Positions 17,171 to 28,286 of a stretch of 64,000 bases of DNA are shown here, piece by piece. The position numbers and the translations under genes were made by a program. The first letter of the stretch is position 1. Each line of letters begins with the position of its first letter. This stretch comes from Alisma plantago-aquatica (taxonomy: Eukaryota > Streptophyta > Magnoliopsida > Alismatales > Alismataceae). The stretch lies in contig OY856413.1 in NCBI GenBank assembly GCA_963693085.1, positions 545,638,879-545,702,878 on the forward strand, read 5' to 3'. The notes beneath the pieces were generated by a model that did no database searches, had not been told where the DNA came from, and was given only the letters and a program-made list of their open reading frames with translations.

Positions 17171-18269
17171 CTACCTCCTCTGAGATCCTTGCTGACTCTG
17201 CCTCTGGGGTTGAGTCACCATTGTGTTCTCGACTGGAAAATCCCTTGCTAGATGTCCCACTTGTTTACATTGATGACAGATTCTGGTCTCAGGATAGAGT
17301 CTATGAGGTCCAATCACCGATGTTGATGTTGTGTTGGGGGGCTCTATTTGGAACAAAACTATGGCTCCTACCCCTACTTGACGTCCATTGCGTCTGGGTA
17401 TTGAATCCTGATGGTGCTGCCAGTGTAGAAAACCTTGGCTTCTTAAAGCTCTCGGACCTTTGTCCTTGGAACTGAGTGTACACCTTCTTACCACTAGTCT
17501 ATTTCTTCTCAATCATAGACCTCTCTATCTGTCTGACGGACTCCACAAAAGTGGCTAACCTCTCCTTGTTATCCAAAGTAGACACAAGAGTGGTCAATTC
17601 AGCATTCAACCCCTTCTCAAAATGCTGAATTCTTTCCTCATCAGTAGCTGCCATATGCGGACAGAACTGCAAAATCTCCATGAACTTAGCCTCATACTCG
17701 CTAATGTTCATCGGTCCTTGTCTTATCTTATCAAAATAAGATATCTTTTTATCTAGGTAAGTCTTGGGGAAGTATCTAGTGATGAATTCTCATCAAAATT
17801 CTTCCCATCCGACCTCGACACTTGGCCTCTTGCCCTCTTCTATTATCCACCAATGGCCAACACTCCCTTTTAAAAGGTACACTGCATGTCTCACCTTTTC
17901 GGCTTTCGCAATATTGAGGATTCTGAAAGCCTTCTCCAGCTCAGTCAACCATAAATCAACATCTACTGGGTCAGCTGTACCCGCATACTATGTGGCTCCT
18001 ACCCAGTGAAGCCTCTCAAAAGTCTTGCCAGGTCCCTATCCCTCATTATGGACTGGTGCCCTACGTGCAAGTGGTGGTATCCTGTCCACCATATGCATCA
18101 TAGTTTCCATGAACTGCCCAAACAAAGCATGGAAAGCTGGGTTCTCTATCATAGTTGGGTCAAACTAGGGATGTTCAGGTGTTGGTTCCTCCCTAGCCTG
18201 GTCCCTTGCACCTCCTACTGGTGCAGCAACACTGCTCTCAACATCATGTTCTTCATGTGATCTAGACAT
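17171..18269 (-). pseudogene. gag: T1 gag, broken
   Basis: Starts at ATG 18269-18267, about 120 bp after the primer site. The capsid core near 17499-17960 includes EYEAKFMEILQFCPH and ERIQHFEKGLN. A zinc knuckle CHQCKQVGHLARDFP lies in 17171-17512, with the last Cys replaced by Phe. Stops interrupt the N-terminal half and the join to the knuckle. Only fragments are open. Confidence 0.8.
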
Positions 18270-18385
18270 CTTCAAGTTCTTCTCTTCCTCCTATATGAGC
18301 AGAAGTGACTATCAATAAACTAGAAGATACTAGAACAGACTCAACAACCTTAATCTTATATCTCTGTAGACTCAGCGAACCTAGA

Positions 18386-18397
18386 GCTCTGATACCA
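18386..18397 (-). promoter_or_regulatory. T1 primer binding site, initiator-Met tRNA
   Basis: Minus strand TGGTATCAGAGC, the complement of the initiator-Met tRNA 3' end. It lies 6 bases from the LTR end at 18404. Confidence 0.88.
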
Positions 18398-19404
18398 CTA
18401 ATTTGTGGTGAAGCGTTCGAATAAAATGTCATGAACCAAGCAGAAGCGATCATTAGCAGCGGATTATTGAAAAATCACTAAAAGTTAAAACTATTTACAA
18501 AGGGATCCATACACTGGAAAACTCTTTCCAAAAGAACCAAAGTAATTCAATTACATTCTGGTTCACACGTACATATCTTGTACCATTCCTTCTCAAGGAT
18601 TACAAGCATCAACTGACTTGTTTAAAACTATACACAGATAGCATAAAAACATTGAGGCATCAAGCCAAAATCTCATATAGATTCATTAAACTAACTACTG
18701 ACTCCGAGGACCTGAGAGTACAAAGACGACACATATGACTCTATATATAAGACATGATAGCCAGAGTCTCCACCAGAGAATTCACTACTATCCCTGCTGC
18801 TGCTACTGTTGTTCTTCCCCTATAGTAGGATTCCTGCCTCTTCCTCCGCGTCTACCTAAGACGTTGGATCCCATGGGGGTGAGACAATTGAAATTGCCCC
18901 AGCGAGAGATATAACTCTCCACCAGAAATATTATTATTGTAGTTTATTAAAGTAAAATTGAACAGAGGAATCATATATATTCAACAATAGTTAAATTAAT
19001 ATCTAAACATGTTAGAGCAATATTCTTATTCAAAGTGTTTCAGCTATAACTTAATAAAGCAGCATGTCACTTATCCAATAAAGAATATGAATAACATGTA
19101 TAACATTTATCCATGTAGGATATGCTAAGAAAGATAACATCAACCAATGATTGTCGTATTTCTACCTTAAGCAAATATGATACACGGCTGATTACATTTT
19201 ACAATCATACTTAATGCCCTGAAGAGATGAAGTATATCGTTCATGCTCCAACCGACCACGATTACGTAAAGCATCAGTACCACACAAGGTCAATGGAAGA
19301 GCTAGACTCCAAGACCTCAACCTTCTCGGCCAGTACAAGATTACATGGCAGAGACATCACGTGTCAAACTACAATTAGCTTGCCAGGGTATAGTGGCATC
19401 TTCG

Positions 19405-19560
19405 CTATAGAGTTATAGCCCGCAACATATACTCTCTTCAGGATTATGGCCCATAGACAATGCTTGGTATCATATCATGGAGTCATGGCCCGTACCCATA
19501 CTCATAATGGGGTATGGTCCGTAACCAATCCCGTACATAGGATATAGCCCACAACCATTC
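19405..19560. repeat. Short degenerate repeats of TATGGCCCGTA type in T1 LTR
   Basis: Five or six irregular copies of a motif like TATAGCCCGCAAC or CATGGCCCGTACC, 30-45 bp apart. Function unknown. Confidence 0.6.
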
Positions 19561-19596
19561 CTATGGGGCATGAGGATATAATCTCCCAATTACCCC

Positions 19597-19620
19597 CACA
19601 TATTAAAAAATATGCGCTCC
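19597..19620 (-). other. Conserved LTR hairpin followed by GCTCC (T1 copy)
   Basis: Plus strand CACATATT-AAAA-AATATGCG, then CTCC. Equivalent copies in T3 (24044-24067) and T4 (47628-47651) have paired arm changes. On the transcript strand it reads GGAG then the stem-loop. Confidence 0.55.
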
Positions 19621-20239
19621 GAGTTTAACTCGTTTCGCCATTCAGCTAATTCTGACGCTGCTGGATCTGTTGTCAGGCAACTACATTATATGATATCACT
19701 TGATTAATTAAGTGTATTACCATATTCTTTTAGCATCAACAAGTTTCCAAACATCAGTTATTATATTAGTTTCTTGAAAGAATGTGTAATACTTCCATCA
19801 AGTATTGTTCAAACCTTTAATAAAGCATTCTGATCTCAATCCCTCATCTCATCAGGGGTATTATCATCCTTTCACAAACTCATCATCATGATTATAGAAA
19901 ATGGGTATTCAAACCCTCAGTTTATCAAGGACCACTTATTACCACTTATCAGGTAACTAATACCTTCAGGTCATCTGACCAAGGTAAACAAGATACTTGC
20001 TACACAAGCATCTCACATGGCTCACATGGCCCATTTCATCTCTTGTTACCTCTCACTAGGCAACAAATCATGTTATGGCTCACAAGGCCGATTAACAATT
20101 TTCAAGTAAATGGAACATCATAGCTCATACATGGATATGCTCATCATCTCATGATACCTACATGGTTAGTACACTTGATAATAGTTATATCAATTACAAT
20201 TTAGAACCATGCTATACAAAGTAACACCACTTATACCCT

Positions 20240-20665
20240 TATTAGGATTAGGGTTTCCCAATTCATATCAATTAGAGTTACTCATCCTCTTTCACAATTA
20301 GTGTTAAGTTTTCAAATTAGGGTTTCATAATGTGTAGCATCACCCTAGATTAGGGTTTCACATCACATTACCCTATATTAGGGATTCTCATCACATCATT
20401 ACCTTGAATTAAGGTTTCTTATAACATTTCCCCTAAAATTACAGTTTCATGTAACTTTACCCAACATTAGGGTTTTCATGAAGCATTCCCTTAAATTAGG
20501 GTTTTTCATTAAAATAACCTGAATTAGGTTTCTCATATCATTAACCTAAATTAGGGTTACACCATCACCCTTGATTAGAATTTTACCTAGTTTTACCTTA
20601 AATTAGGGTTTGAGCTCATCAACATTCTCGATTAGGGTTTCATGATCTCATCATCATGGATCAAA
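20240..20665. repeat. Telobox-like cluster in T1 LTR
   Basis: Repeated AATTAGGGTTTCA-type motifs, about 20-40 bp apart, with at least seven copies of AGGGTTT (minus strand AAACCCT) and several degenerate ones (TTAGGATT, TTAAGGTTT). Some form CCCTAAATTAGGG dyads. These are interstitial and irregular, not a telomere. Confidence 0.8.
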
Positions 20666-20991
20666 CCCTAATTACATATTTTATTCATGTTGAAAGTGTT
20701 GAGGATAAATCACTACATGATTATCACTCATGTATAAGTTTCCTCTTTCTGATCCCCTCTAGGAGGTTAATTACTTTAATCTTGATTATATTGAATCAAC
20801 ATGAATGAAGAGTTTACATGGTGTATTTAGTCATTGCTTTCATAAGCATCAAAGGTTAATCACTCTAAAGGTACTAATCACTTAAGCACTTTAGAGGTAC
20901 AACCATTATAATCAATTTTGAGTTACTTTAATAGTTCTAATTTAGTTATGAGATCAATTGAACCTTCAACAATTTTGAATAATATACCTTC

Positions 20992-21379
20992 AAACGGTCT
21001 TGATCAACCTTTCAAATGATCTTGATCAATTGTAAATCGAATCAACTCATTTGGTCTTGAAACTGAATCAATTCATTCGGTCTTGAAATCAAATCCATCC
21101 ATTCGGTATTGAAACTGAATGATCCATTTGATATTGAAACCAAATAATCCATTCAGTCTTGAAATCAAATTCATCCATTTAGTCTTCAAACTAAATCATC
21201 CATTCGATCTTGAAACCAAATCATCCATTCGGTCTTGAAACTGAATCATCATCAATTGATTTGAAACTGATTTGACAATTCAAACAGTTTTGAGACTGTT
21301 TGATCTTAAATGGTCTTGAGACCATTTGATCCCAAATGGTTTCAAGACCGTTTGGACTCAAACGGTCTTGAGACCATTT
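20992..21379. repeat. Degenerate dyad cluster 1 in T1 LTR
   Basis: About a dozen units, 25-30 bp apart, related to AAACGGTCTTGAGACCGTTT. Examples with matching arms: 21177-21196 (ATTTAGT/ACTAAAT), 21282-21301 (AAACAGT/ACTGTTT) and 21308-21327 (AAATGGT/ACCATTT). Others have mismatched arms. Confidence 0.85.
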
Positions 21380-21542
21380 GGTCCAAACCACCTCAAAACT
21401 GATTGGACCAATTAAGGTTTCTAACATCAAATCGATTTAGGATTTATACTCATTGAACCATCTATCAATTGAACTATTGAAAGTACATTAGTTTGTAGCC
21501 CTTGGAGCTCCAACCATCCACCACAATCAACCATTGACCTCC

Positions 21543-21820
21543 AAATGGTCTTGAGACCATTTGGGTCAATCAACCATGAAAATCGATTCCCTCAACTAGG
21601 GTTTCAATCAATTCAATCGATTAGGGCTTGCAATTAGTGGATCATATATACATGGAACATTTTTAAAATTCAATTAATTGAAACCATTGGATTAGCTTCC
21701 AACCAAAACGACATTTAACCTTCAAACAGTTTGAGTCCTCTTGACCTCAAATGGTTTTGAGACTGTTTGCCCTCAAATGGTCTTGAGACCGTTTGGGGTC
21801 AAGCGGTCTTGAGACCGTTT
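21543..21820. repeat. Dyad cluster 2 in T1 LTR
   Basis: Copies at 21543-21562 (perfect AAATGGT/ACCATTT), 21775-21794 and 21801-21820 (last arm pair CGGTCT/AGACCG), with degenerate ones near 21724-21770. The three final units are 26 bp apart, as in A1. Confidence 0.85.
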
Positions 21821-22026
21821 GATCACCAAAAAGAAAAACTATTTGTACATGTTCTATGTTGAGGTGTGTGCTTAAGATGACATCATCATCTTCAAGCTTG
21901 AGATCTTCGAAATCCATTGTGATTCTGGTGTTGAATTCAACAACCAATCAAAAGGAAATATGAAAGTAAAGAAGGAATCAACATATGATAAAGGAATGAA
22001 ATCAATAACAATGTTTAAGGGTTCAA

Positions 22027-22036
22027 GTTATATAAC
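22027..22036 (-). promoter_or_regulatory. Possible T-family promoter block GTTATATAAC
   Basis: The block with a following CCCGCCT occurs at the equivalent LTR position in T3 (35468-35477) and, with one change, in T4 (60598-60607). It contains TATATAA on the minus strand. If it is the TATA box, the dyads and teloboxes lie in the transcribed part. Confidence 0.35.
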
Positions 22037-23243
22037 CCGCCTTCAAAATTGAATCCAAGATTCAAGATTCACGTCCTTGATGGTGAATGAAGCTTTCTCA
22101 ACTTCCAAAGGCTCATGATCAAGTCTTTGAGTGAAATGAATAGCTAAGGTTGAAGATTGGATGAAGAAAAGAAGAAATTAAGCATTGAATTTCGATTTCC
22201 ACCATGAAATTAAGGTTGAAGATGACTATGGAGCTTACCTATAGGTTGGGGCACGTCCTCCTATTGCTCCTAATCTCCCTTGTGTTCAACCAAAGCAAGG
22301 AAAGAAAGAAGGGTCGAAAAAGCCTTTTATTTGAGATGGAAATGAGATGTTTGTAAGGGAATTTCAATGAGAGAGAAAGTGATATAATAATCTTTTAATT
22401 CCCTAAATTGGTGCCACTTATCCCCCCTCACTTCCTTTCATACGAAGCCATCTCCCCCACCTTGTAATTCCTCTTCATTATCCATGTATTAAAGAAAACA
22501 AATTAAGCACCTTAACCATTATAATAATAATATCCAAAATTGAGTGGATATTACTTTTTAGTTAACTAATGTGAGTGGGATCTCCACTCACTTTAGATAT
22601 TTCGTTGCCATTGCAAGAAACAAGGACGTTCACACTTATGCAAATTCAACCATCTCATTTTTGTTTGAAGGGCAATTCAATTAATATATTTATTTTTGCA
22701 TTAAATTGAATTAGGGTTTTCAATTATGCTTAAATCTTGATTATTTTAATATCAAGATTCTCTCTTCTCCAAAGAGATTCAAATGAGATGCCCCTCTGAT
22801 TTTCTTTTCTCTACATGATGCCAAGAAACATAAGGAACTCTCTAGAGGTGGTATTTTGCATATTGAACCCTAGGTTTTGAGTAAATTGCACATTACACCA
22901 AAACTAGGTTTTAATGCATAAACATTGCTCAACAAGTTCTTTGTTGGTACCCAAGCTTCCACAAGCCATACCTCTGCATAATTATCATTATTATGATGCT
23001 TCAACATTTGAGGAACATTTTATCATGTAACATTTGCAAGTAAACCCCTCAACTTGGGTAATTTGCACTTTAGTCTAAAACAAGCAAAACATTGTTTTCA
23101 ACATTATTCAAAAAGGACTAAAATTGAAACATAAGCTCCTCTTGAGCCTTAATTACTTTGCAAAAGATAAGAGAAATCACATAATTAACTTTATTAAACA
23201 AAACATCTAGGGTTAAAGCATAACCTAGGTCAGGGATGTTACA

Positions 23244-23248
23244 ACTAA
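23244..23248. repeat. T1 target-site duplication copy (ACTAA)
   Basis: Five bases outside the T1 5' LTR. The partner copy should flank the far end of the T1 3' LTR, outside the window. Confidence 0.5.
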
Positions 23249-25371
23249 CATCTACAACTAACCAACCTTCTAAATCTATTGATCACCAGATTGGTTCTCT
23301 TCCACAGTGTGACCTCGACCTCGTTGCCCATAACCACCAAAAAACAAATGTGGTGACCCACAGGTGAGACCCAGTCCCAATGAGACATATAACTCTCTCC
23401 AACATATATTGATTATAACATATTGATTGACAGTAAATGAACTGAGTAGATAAAGTAATGAATAAGAAATTTAAGCAGATTGAATAGGTTAAGCATACTA
23501 AGACGATAAGCAAATTAACTTGACAAGAAGTATAATTACTCAAAGGTCATTTGATATCATCTTGTAAACACTGAATAGTATAAAGACAAGTTAAAGACTA
23601 ATCAAACAATGTGATACATATTTAACCATAGTCACTATACGAAACATCTTATATCACTTCTTTTATTACATTTTCTTGAGGGATTTGAGAAATACCACTC
23701 ATGTCCCAACTGGCCACTATTTATTCGAAATCAGTGCCATACAAGATCTATAAAGAGTCGGAATCCTAAGATCTTCTCTTCCCCCAGTCAGTACGGGTCC
23801 GCCATAGCGAGACATAAGGTCAAGCTACAAACAGCCTAGTCTGTCCCTGGTACATGTCACGACAGTAGTGAAAGGAGGAAGGTACGCATACCCTACCATC
23901 CGAGGTACAACCACAGTTGTGCTCCAATCTCATCATCATGTATATATAATCACCGAGACACAACCACAACTATTCTCAAACTGAGGGCTAGGTATGACCA
24001 CTGTCGTCCTCCCTAACACTTGAATTCATGATGACAAGCACCCCACATACTCATCAGTATGTGCTCCGAGTATCCCTTAGGAATACTTGTTTCACTATCT
24101 AGCAATTTCTAACACTCATATAGATCTATGGCACAGGGCACTACATGATTAGAGTTTCACTTAATTAGTTATGCCAATTGGGTGAATTAAGGCTAAATCA
24201 TACAAATGGACATTCAAACCCTAAATCTTTTCTAATAAGAGTATATGTATAACAACTTCAAAAGATATAAAACATTTGAGATATAAATCTTAATCACATT
24301 ACCACATGCTATCATTCATTGCAAATTAATGGACCACACTTAGCATCATACTTTTACAAGATACCAATATCTTATCACAAGTTTTAGGGTTTTAACCTTA
24401 TAGGAACATGAAGAGGATTTCACCTCAATCATGGCTTCAAACATGCCCAAAGGTCGTTAAGACCATCACATTATTCATAGTAAGGTTATCATCATCATTC
24501 CATGCCTTAAACAAGGCTCACAAGATCATTAGCACATATGTGTCCATAGATATTAATATGGCAAGGCACTATGATAGTCAAATATTACTACAATGTAGTT
24601 TCAACAAAACAAGAGTGTAATTCATTATCATATTAATCATTTAAGAGGTCTGATTATAACCAATCAACATCATATAATTACATTAAGGTTAGGTATAACA
24701 AGTTAGATCGCATGCAAGTTACACATCCACTTATTATAGTGATTTATCATATATAACTATGTAATGGCAATGGTAAGACTACAAATTTATGGTATTGAAC
24801 CATCAAATTAGCATCACTAGGACTCACATATAATACCATGTGATCTATTCTAATCCATTGTATGTTGAAGCATCCAATATTATTCATTGCATCAGGTTCA
24901 TTGTTCAAGGTTATCAATTGAAGTATACGTTTAATCATTAAATCAATTGAACCAAGGAAACATTGGTTCAAGGTTTAGTGAAATCTACAATTACATTCTT
25001 AACTCATCATATATGGTTATGACCTGATCTACCATTAATTGTGATCATTAGGTCACCATTGGTTGTTAGATCAATAATACGTTCAGCTAACACCATCAAA
25101 TATTTAGCTAATGTCATCATCAATTGATAACATCATTAGAATGCTTAGTTGATGATAAGTATACATCTAATTGAACCAAAACCTGACCTAAGGGGGTTAC
25201 CATAGGTTGTCACCATAAATTTGACACCCTTGATCATGAATAATAGTTTCCAAGATAGAAACACTATTGGTTGTTGAACGGTATGACCATCAGTTGTGTG
25301 ATAGGGAAGGAAATATCATTTAATCCTAATTTTAACCATCAATTGTTTTGTACATAGCACCATAGGTTGTT
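23249..25371 (-). repeat. T3 LTR, part left of G1
   Basis: Related to the T1 and T4 LTRs: shared GTGAGAC....GAGACATATAACTC motif (23364-23397), shared hairpin plus GCTCC (24044-24067) and the same order of segments. The left end is cut by T1 and the right end by G1. The stretch 24880-25370 has its own repeats (CCATNGGTTGT and CAATTGATAA types) where T1 has dyads. No gene found. Confidence 0.75.
24044..24067 (-). other. Conserved LTR hairpin followed by GCTCC (T3 copy)
   Basis: Plus strand CACATACT-CATC-AGTATGTG then CTCC: eight paired positions. Compared with T4 the seventh pair is C-G instead of T-A. Confidence 0.55.
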
Positions 25372-26359
25372 TGTAATGACCCCGCCTCCTGGTAACCAAT
25401 AGTTAAGGGAGACCAAGAATTCGGAGGCATTATCCCAAAATAGGATCAGTGGTTTTGCAAATAATCAACAATAACTAATAAATTCTACTACAACTAAACT
25501 TTTAATGGAATAATTTTTTTCTTTTCATACCTTACAAAATATGGGAAGTGGAATTGTTTACCCAAGAAAGAACTTATCTATCTATGATACTCCAATTCTT
25601 TATTAAGCTTTATTTCTTCAATATCACTTTAAAGGAATATCCATTTTCTTAACAACCTAAAACGCCGACAAACAAAATGATGGGCAGTATAACGAATTAT
25701 ACTGGTATGTGGGGGAAACAGTAATCTTGCATTTAAGTGTAACAACATATTGCAAAAAATTATGGTTTAACAAAAAAACTTTACATTTTAAACATAACTA
25801 CTCAATCATTACATACCCTAGCTCTGTGTTGTCCCTGCAGTGGACAAAGATACTACCTCTCATATGGTAGATCTCAACTAACCCCCATGATCCTACCTTA
25901 TAGATAGATCAATACATAGGGTTGTGGAGTCACATGGCCCTACCCAAAGGTAGTCCAATCCCTGACTCATGATAGCCTGATGGTCCTACCTCATGGGTAA
26001 ACCATGTACTGGGTCATGTATTTCATCAACATCATAGCTATAGAGGAGGACCAAGACTTGAGCTAGTTATGCACATATAATTATGGTAATAGTCATAGTC
26101 ACTTTATGATTGCATGAAATAAAAGACAATCAAGCATTTATTCCAAGCAATTAATAAAACTTCGGGAATTTCTGGGAAACTAAAGAGATTTAATCATAAG
26201 GTAAGCACATACTTGTTCAGCCGAATCAAGATAGGAATATTCCAACCAAATATGAAATCCAGGAAAGCAACCAATTCACACAACAAGGATCCTGAAATAA
26301 CCATACAAATTCCTTTACTACTCATGTTATCAAGATCTATTCAATCTAACTTGCTTCCT

Positions 26360-26740
26360 AGGGTTTCTACTTTCTTTTAGGGTTTCACTTGCTATTAGGG
26401 TTTCATCATCACATTTGTTATTACAAACCCTAAATAAGGAAAACTATTCATAAACCCTAATTATCTTGTCCTATATCTCCTAATAGGCTTAGGGTCAACA
26501 ATTATCATCATATTTCCAAATATTTCGAATTAAACATATCCATCTCATCTTTTACCCTAAATTAGGGTTTCTACATGCATTAATCATGTATTGTAGGTTT
26601 AAAACCCTAAGACATGTAATTTCTCATCTAGATCAGATTTAAATTTTCATTATCATGAACAGCTTATTAGTACATCAAATTAACCCATTATAGACTCAAT
26701 CTTTAATCACAATTAGGGTTTCTAACCTAATTTTATGCAC
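26360..26740. repeat. Telobox-like cluster in G1 3' LTR
   Basis: Repeated AGGGTTT and AAACCCTAA motifs: for example 26360-26366, 26379-26385, 26397-26403, 26428-26434 and 26715-26721. They are irregularly spaced. A similar cluster lies in G2 (49970-50345 and 57550-57925). Confidence 0.75.
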
Positions 26741-27394
26741 TTTTCATCAACTAAATATAATTTTGCAATTAAAAATGACATCATGTACTAAAACTATTTT
26801 TATCAGGTTCCTCATATTTTTATGATCAAATTTCATATATTAAGTTTATCCATCATAACTTCTTAGCAATTTCTACGAATTTTGTAATGAAAAACATTAT
26901 CTTGGATTATCTGTTATTTTTAGAAAATTGTTAGCCGTCTAATCCATGGTCCACTGGACCATGCAAAATCCAATGGCCCACGATTGCACACCTCACTTGC
27001 AATCAAACTAAGGAATTGAGCTAGAATTCCCTTACCTGGCTGAAGACACAGGAGGGATAGTTTAGTAATTTGCCTAGGGGTCTTCTACTTCCTCGTGTGA
27101 GCAACCTACCATGAGCTTGCGGTCAACTCGAAGGTGGACTTCGAGCTCTCGTCTTTGCATAGTCAATCTGATCGGTCTAGGAGGTTTGTCTGCTCCTCAG
27201 GAACCTGCCTGACCCTTGAATCATGGGTTGGCTTCATTCCTTCACCACCAATAGGCCGTCGGTGCTCCAGTGATGGATGCGGCTAGTCGAGGGGGTAGAA
27301 CAAGCAACTGATAAAATTGAGATCACAAGAGTACTCATCACACTGCTCTAAACTCGAGGGCATAGTTCATGTAATCCCTCGTGTAGCCCATACC

Positions 27395-27404
27395 CCTCCC
27401 CTTA
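27395..27404 (-). promoter_or_regulatory. G1 LTR TATA box
   Basis: Minus-strand CTATATAAGGGGAGGGG in the 3' LTR. The 5' LTR copy (near 34420) reads CTTATAAGG and has lost two bases, so the promoter of this copy may be weakened. The equivalent in G2 is CCTATATATAGGGGG. Confidence 0.55.
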
Positions 27405-28244
27405 TATAGGACTCCTTACAGGTGTTTGAGGAATTGGGGACTTCTCCAATCCTCCACAAAACTACCCATAAGTTGGGTTAATCCTTCTCAGAACAAACTC
27501 CTGAAGGTGATGGACTCATCCACACCTCAGTTTATTGCGTAAAACGTGAGAAAAAATGGATTTGAAATCCCTATCTCCCCTCTCCCTTTACCTTTGTGAA
27601 TCGAGGTGGACGAGGCACAACTATCATCGAATTTGTGGTTCCCTGGACCACGCGGGGAATCCGATGGCTGTCATGGTCCCCTTGTTTCCCTTTTTCTTTT
27701 AAAACAAGGAAATCAGGTAATAAATATTTCTATTCATTGGAAACTTTCAAAATCTATATATCTCTCCTTGTTTAACCTTTTTCATTCAAATTTTAAAGGA
27801 AACTCTGGATTGGCATTATCTACTCGTGTTCCAATTTTGAAACCCAAATTGCAAAGGAAAAGTGAGTTTTCTTCATAAGCAAGTTATCCTTTAATTAAAC
27901 CAGTTTAATTGGTATTTTCCCTTTCTTATGCCATTATCTTGGTATCTTGGAATCCTTGGAACTCAAGGAAACCTAAGGCACGAAATCCCCTCTTAGAGGA
28001 TATTTCCTAGCCTTTTTCTTTATCTTTTCTCCTTTTCTTATTTATTCATTTATTGTTTGGATTTTCTTTATCTCTTTCTTATTACTAGGCCCAATAGACA
28101 ATAAATCCCACTAAGCAACCAAACAAGGCTATTGTAAACAAAATCCATTCAATTCAAAAAAATAAAGAAATTTTTTGATTTTATTTATCATTAAAAGGAG
28201 AAATACAATTCCATTACATAGCTAGGAAAAATGGGGTTGTAACA

Positions 28245-28258
28245 TCCTCCCCTCCTTA
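28245..28258 (-). promoter_or_regulatory. G1 polypurine tract
   Basis: Minus strand AAGGAGGGGAGGA directly next to the 3' LTR start. The same position in G2 (52184-52196) reads AAGAGGGGAAGGA. Confidence 0.75.
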
Positions 28259-28286
28259 TTGGAAATTTTCCCTCAAAATTCAACAA

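Larger units (their letters stand above)
13535..23243 (-). mobile_element. T1: chromodomain-type Ty3/gypsy element with long LTRs, interrupted by A1
   Basis: 5' LTR 18404-23243, initiator-Met primer site 18386-18397, decayed gag and pol 13605-18269, polypurine tract 13570-13582, then the first 31 bp of the 3' LTR (13535-13565), where A1 has inserted. Those 31 bp match 23213-23243 at 30 of 31 positions. The 5 bp right of the 5' LTR are ACTAA (23244-23248). T1 itself sits in the LTR of T3. Confidence 0.85.
18404..23243 (-). repeat. T1 5' LTR, 4840 bp
   Basis: Minus strand runs from TGTAACATCCCTGACC (23243) to CTTCACCACA (18404). No gene seen. Along the minus strand it holds: a conserved GTTATATAAC block (22036-22027), dyad clusters (21826-20992), a telobox-like cluster (20665-20240), a conserved hairpin (19620-19597), GGCCCGTA-type repeats (19560-19405), and a non-coding end. 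T3 and T4 share this order except for the dyads. Confidence 0.85.
25372..28244 (-). repeat. G1 3' LTR, 2873 bp
   Basis: Full-length copy. Minus strand starts TGTTACAACCCC and ends GGTCATTACA. It contains TGGGCT/TGGGCC motifs near 28085-28115, a TATA box (minus CTATATAAGG, 27395-27404) and a telobox-like cluster (26360-26740). The small open frame at 27606-27878 has no family match and lies in the LTR, so I do not call it a gene. Confidence 0.9.

Noticed and set aside
20240..20665. Telomere or interstitial telomere array
   Set aside because: Motifs are irregular, of both orientations and separated by unrelated bases; there is no TTTAGGG tandem run.
18404..25371. Host genes in the long AT-rich stretch
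   Set aside because: Only short frames without similarity; the stretch is explained as LTR sequence shared with T3 and T4.
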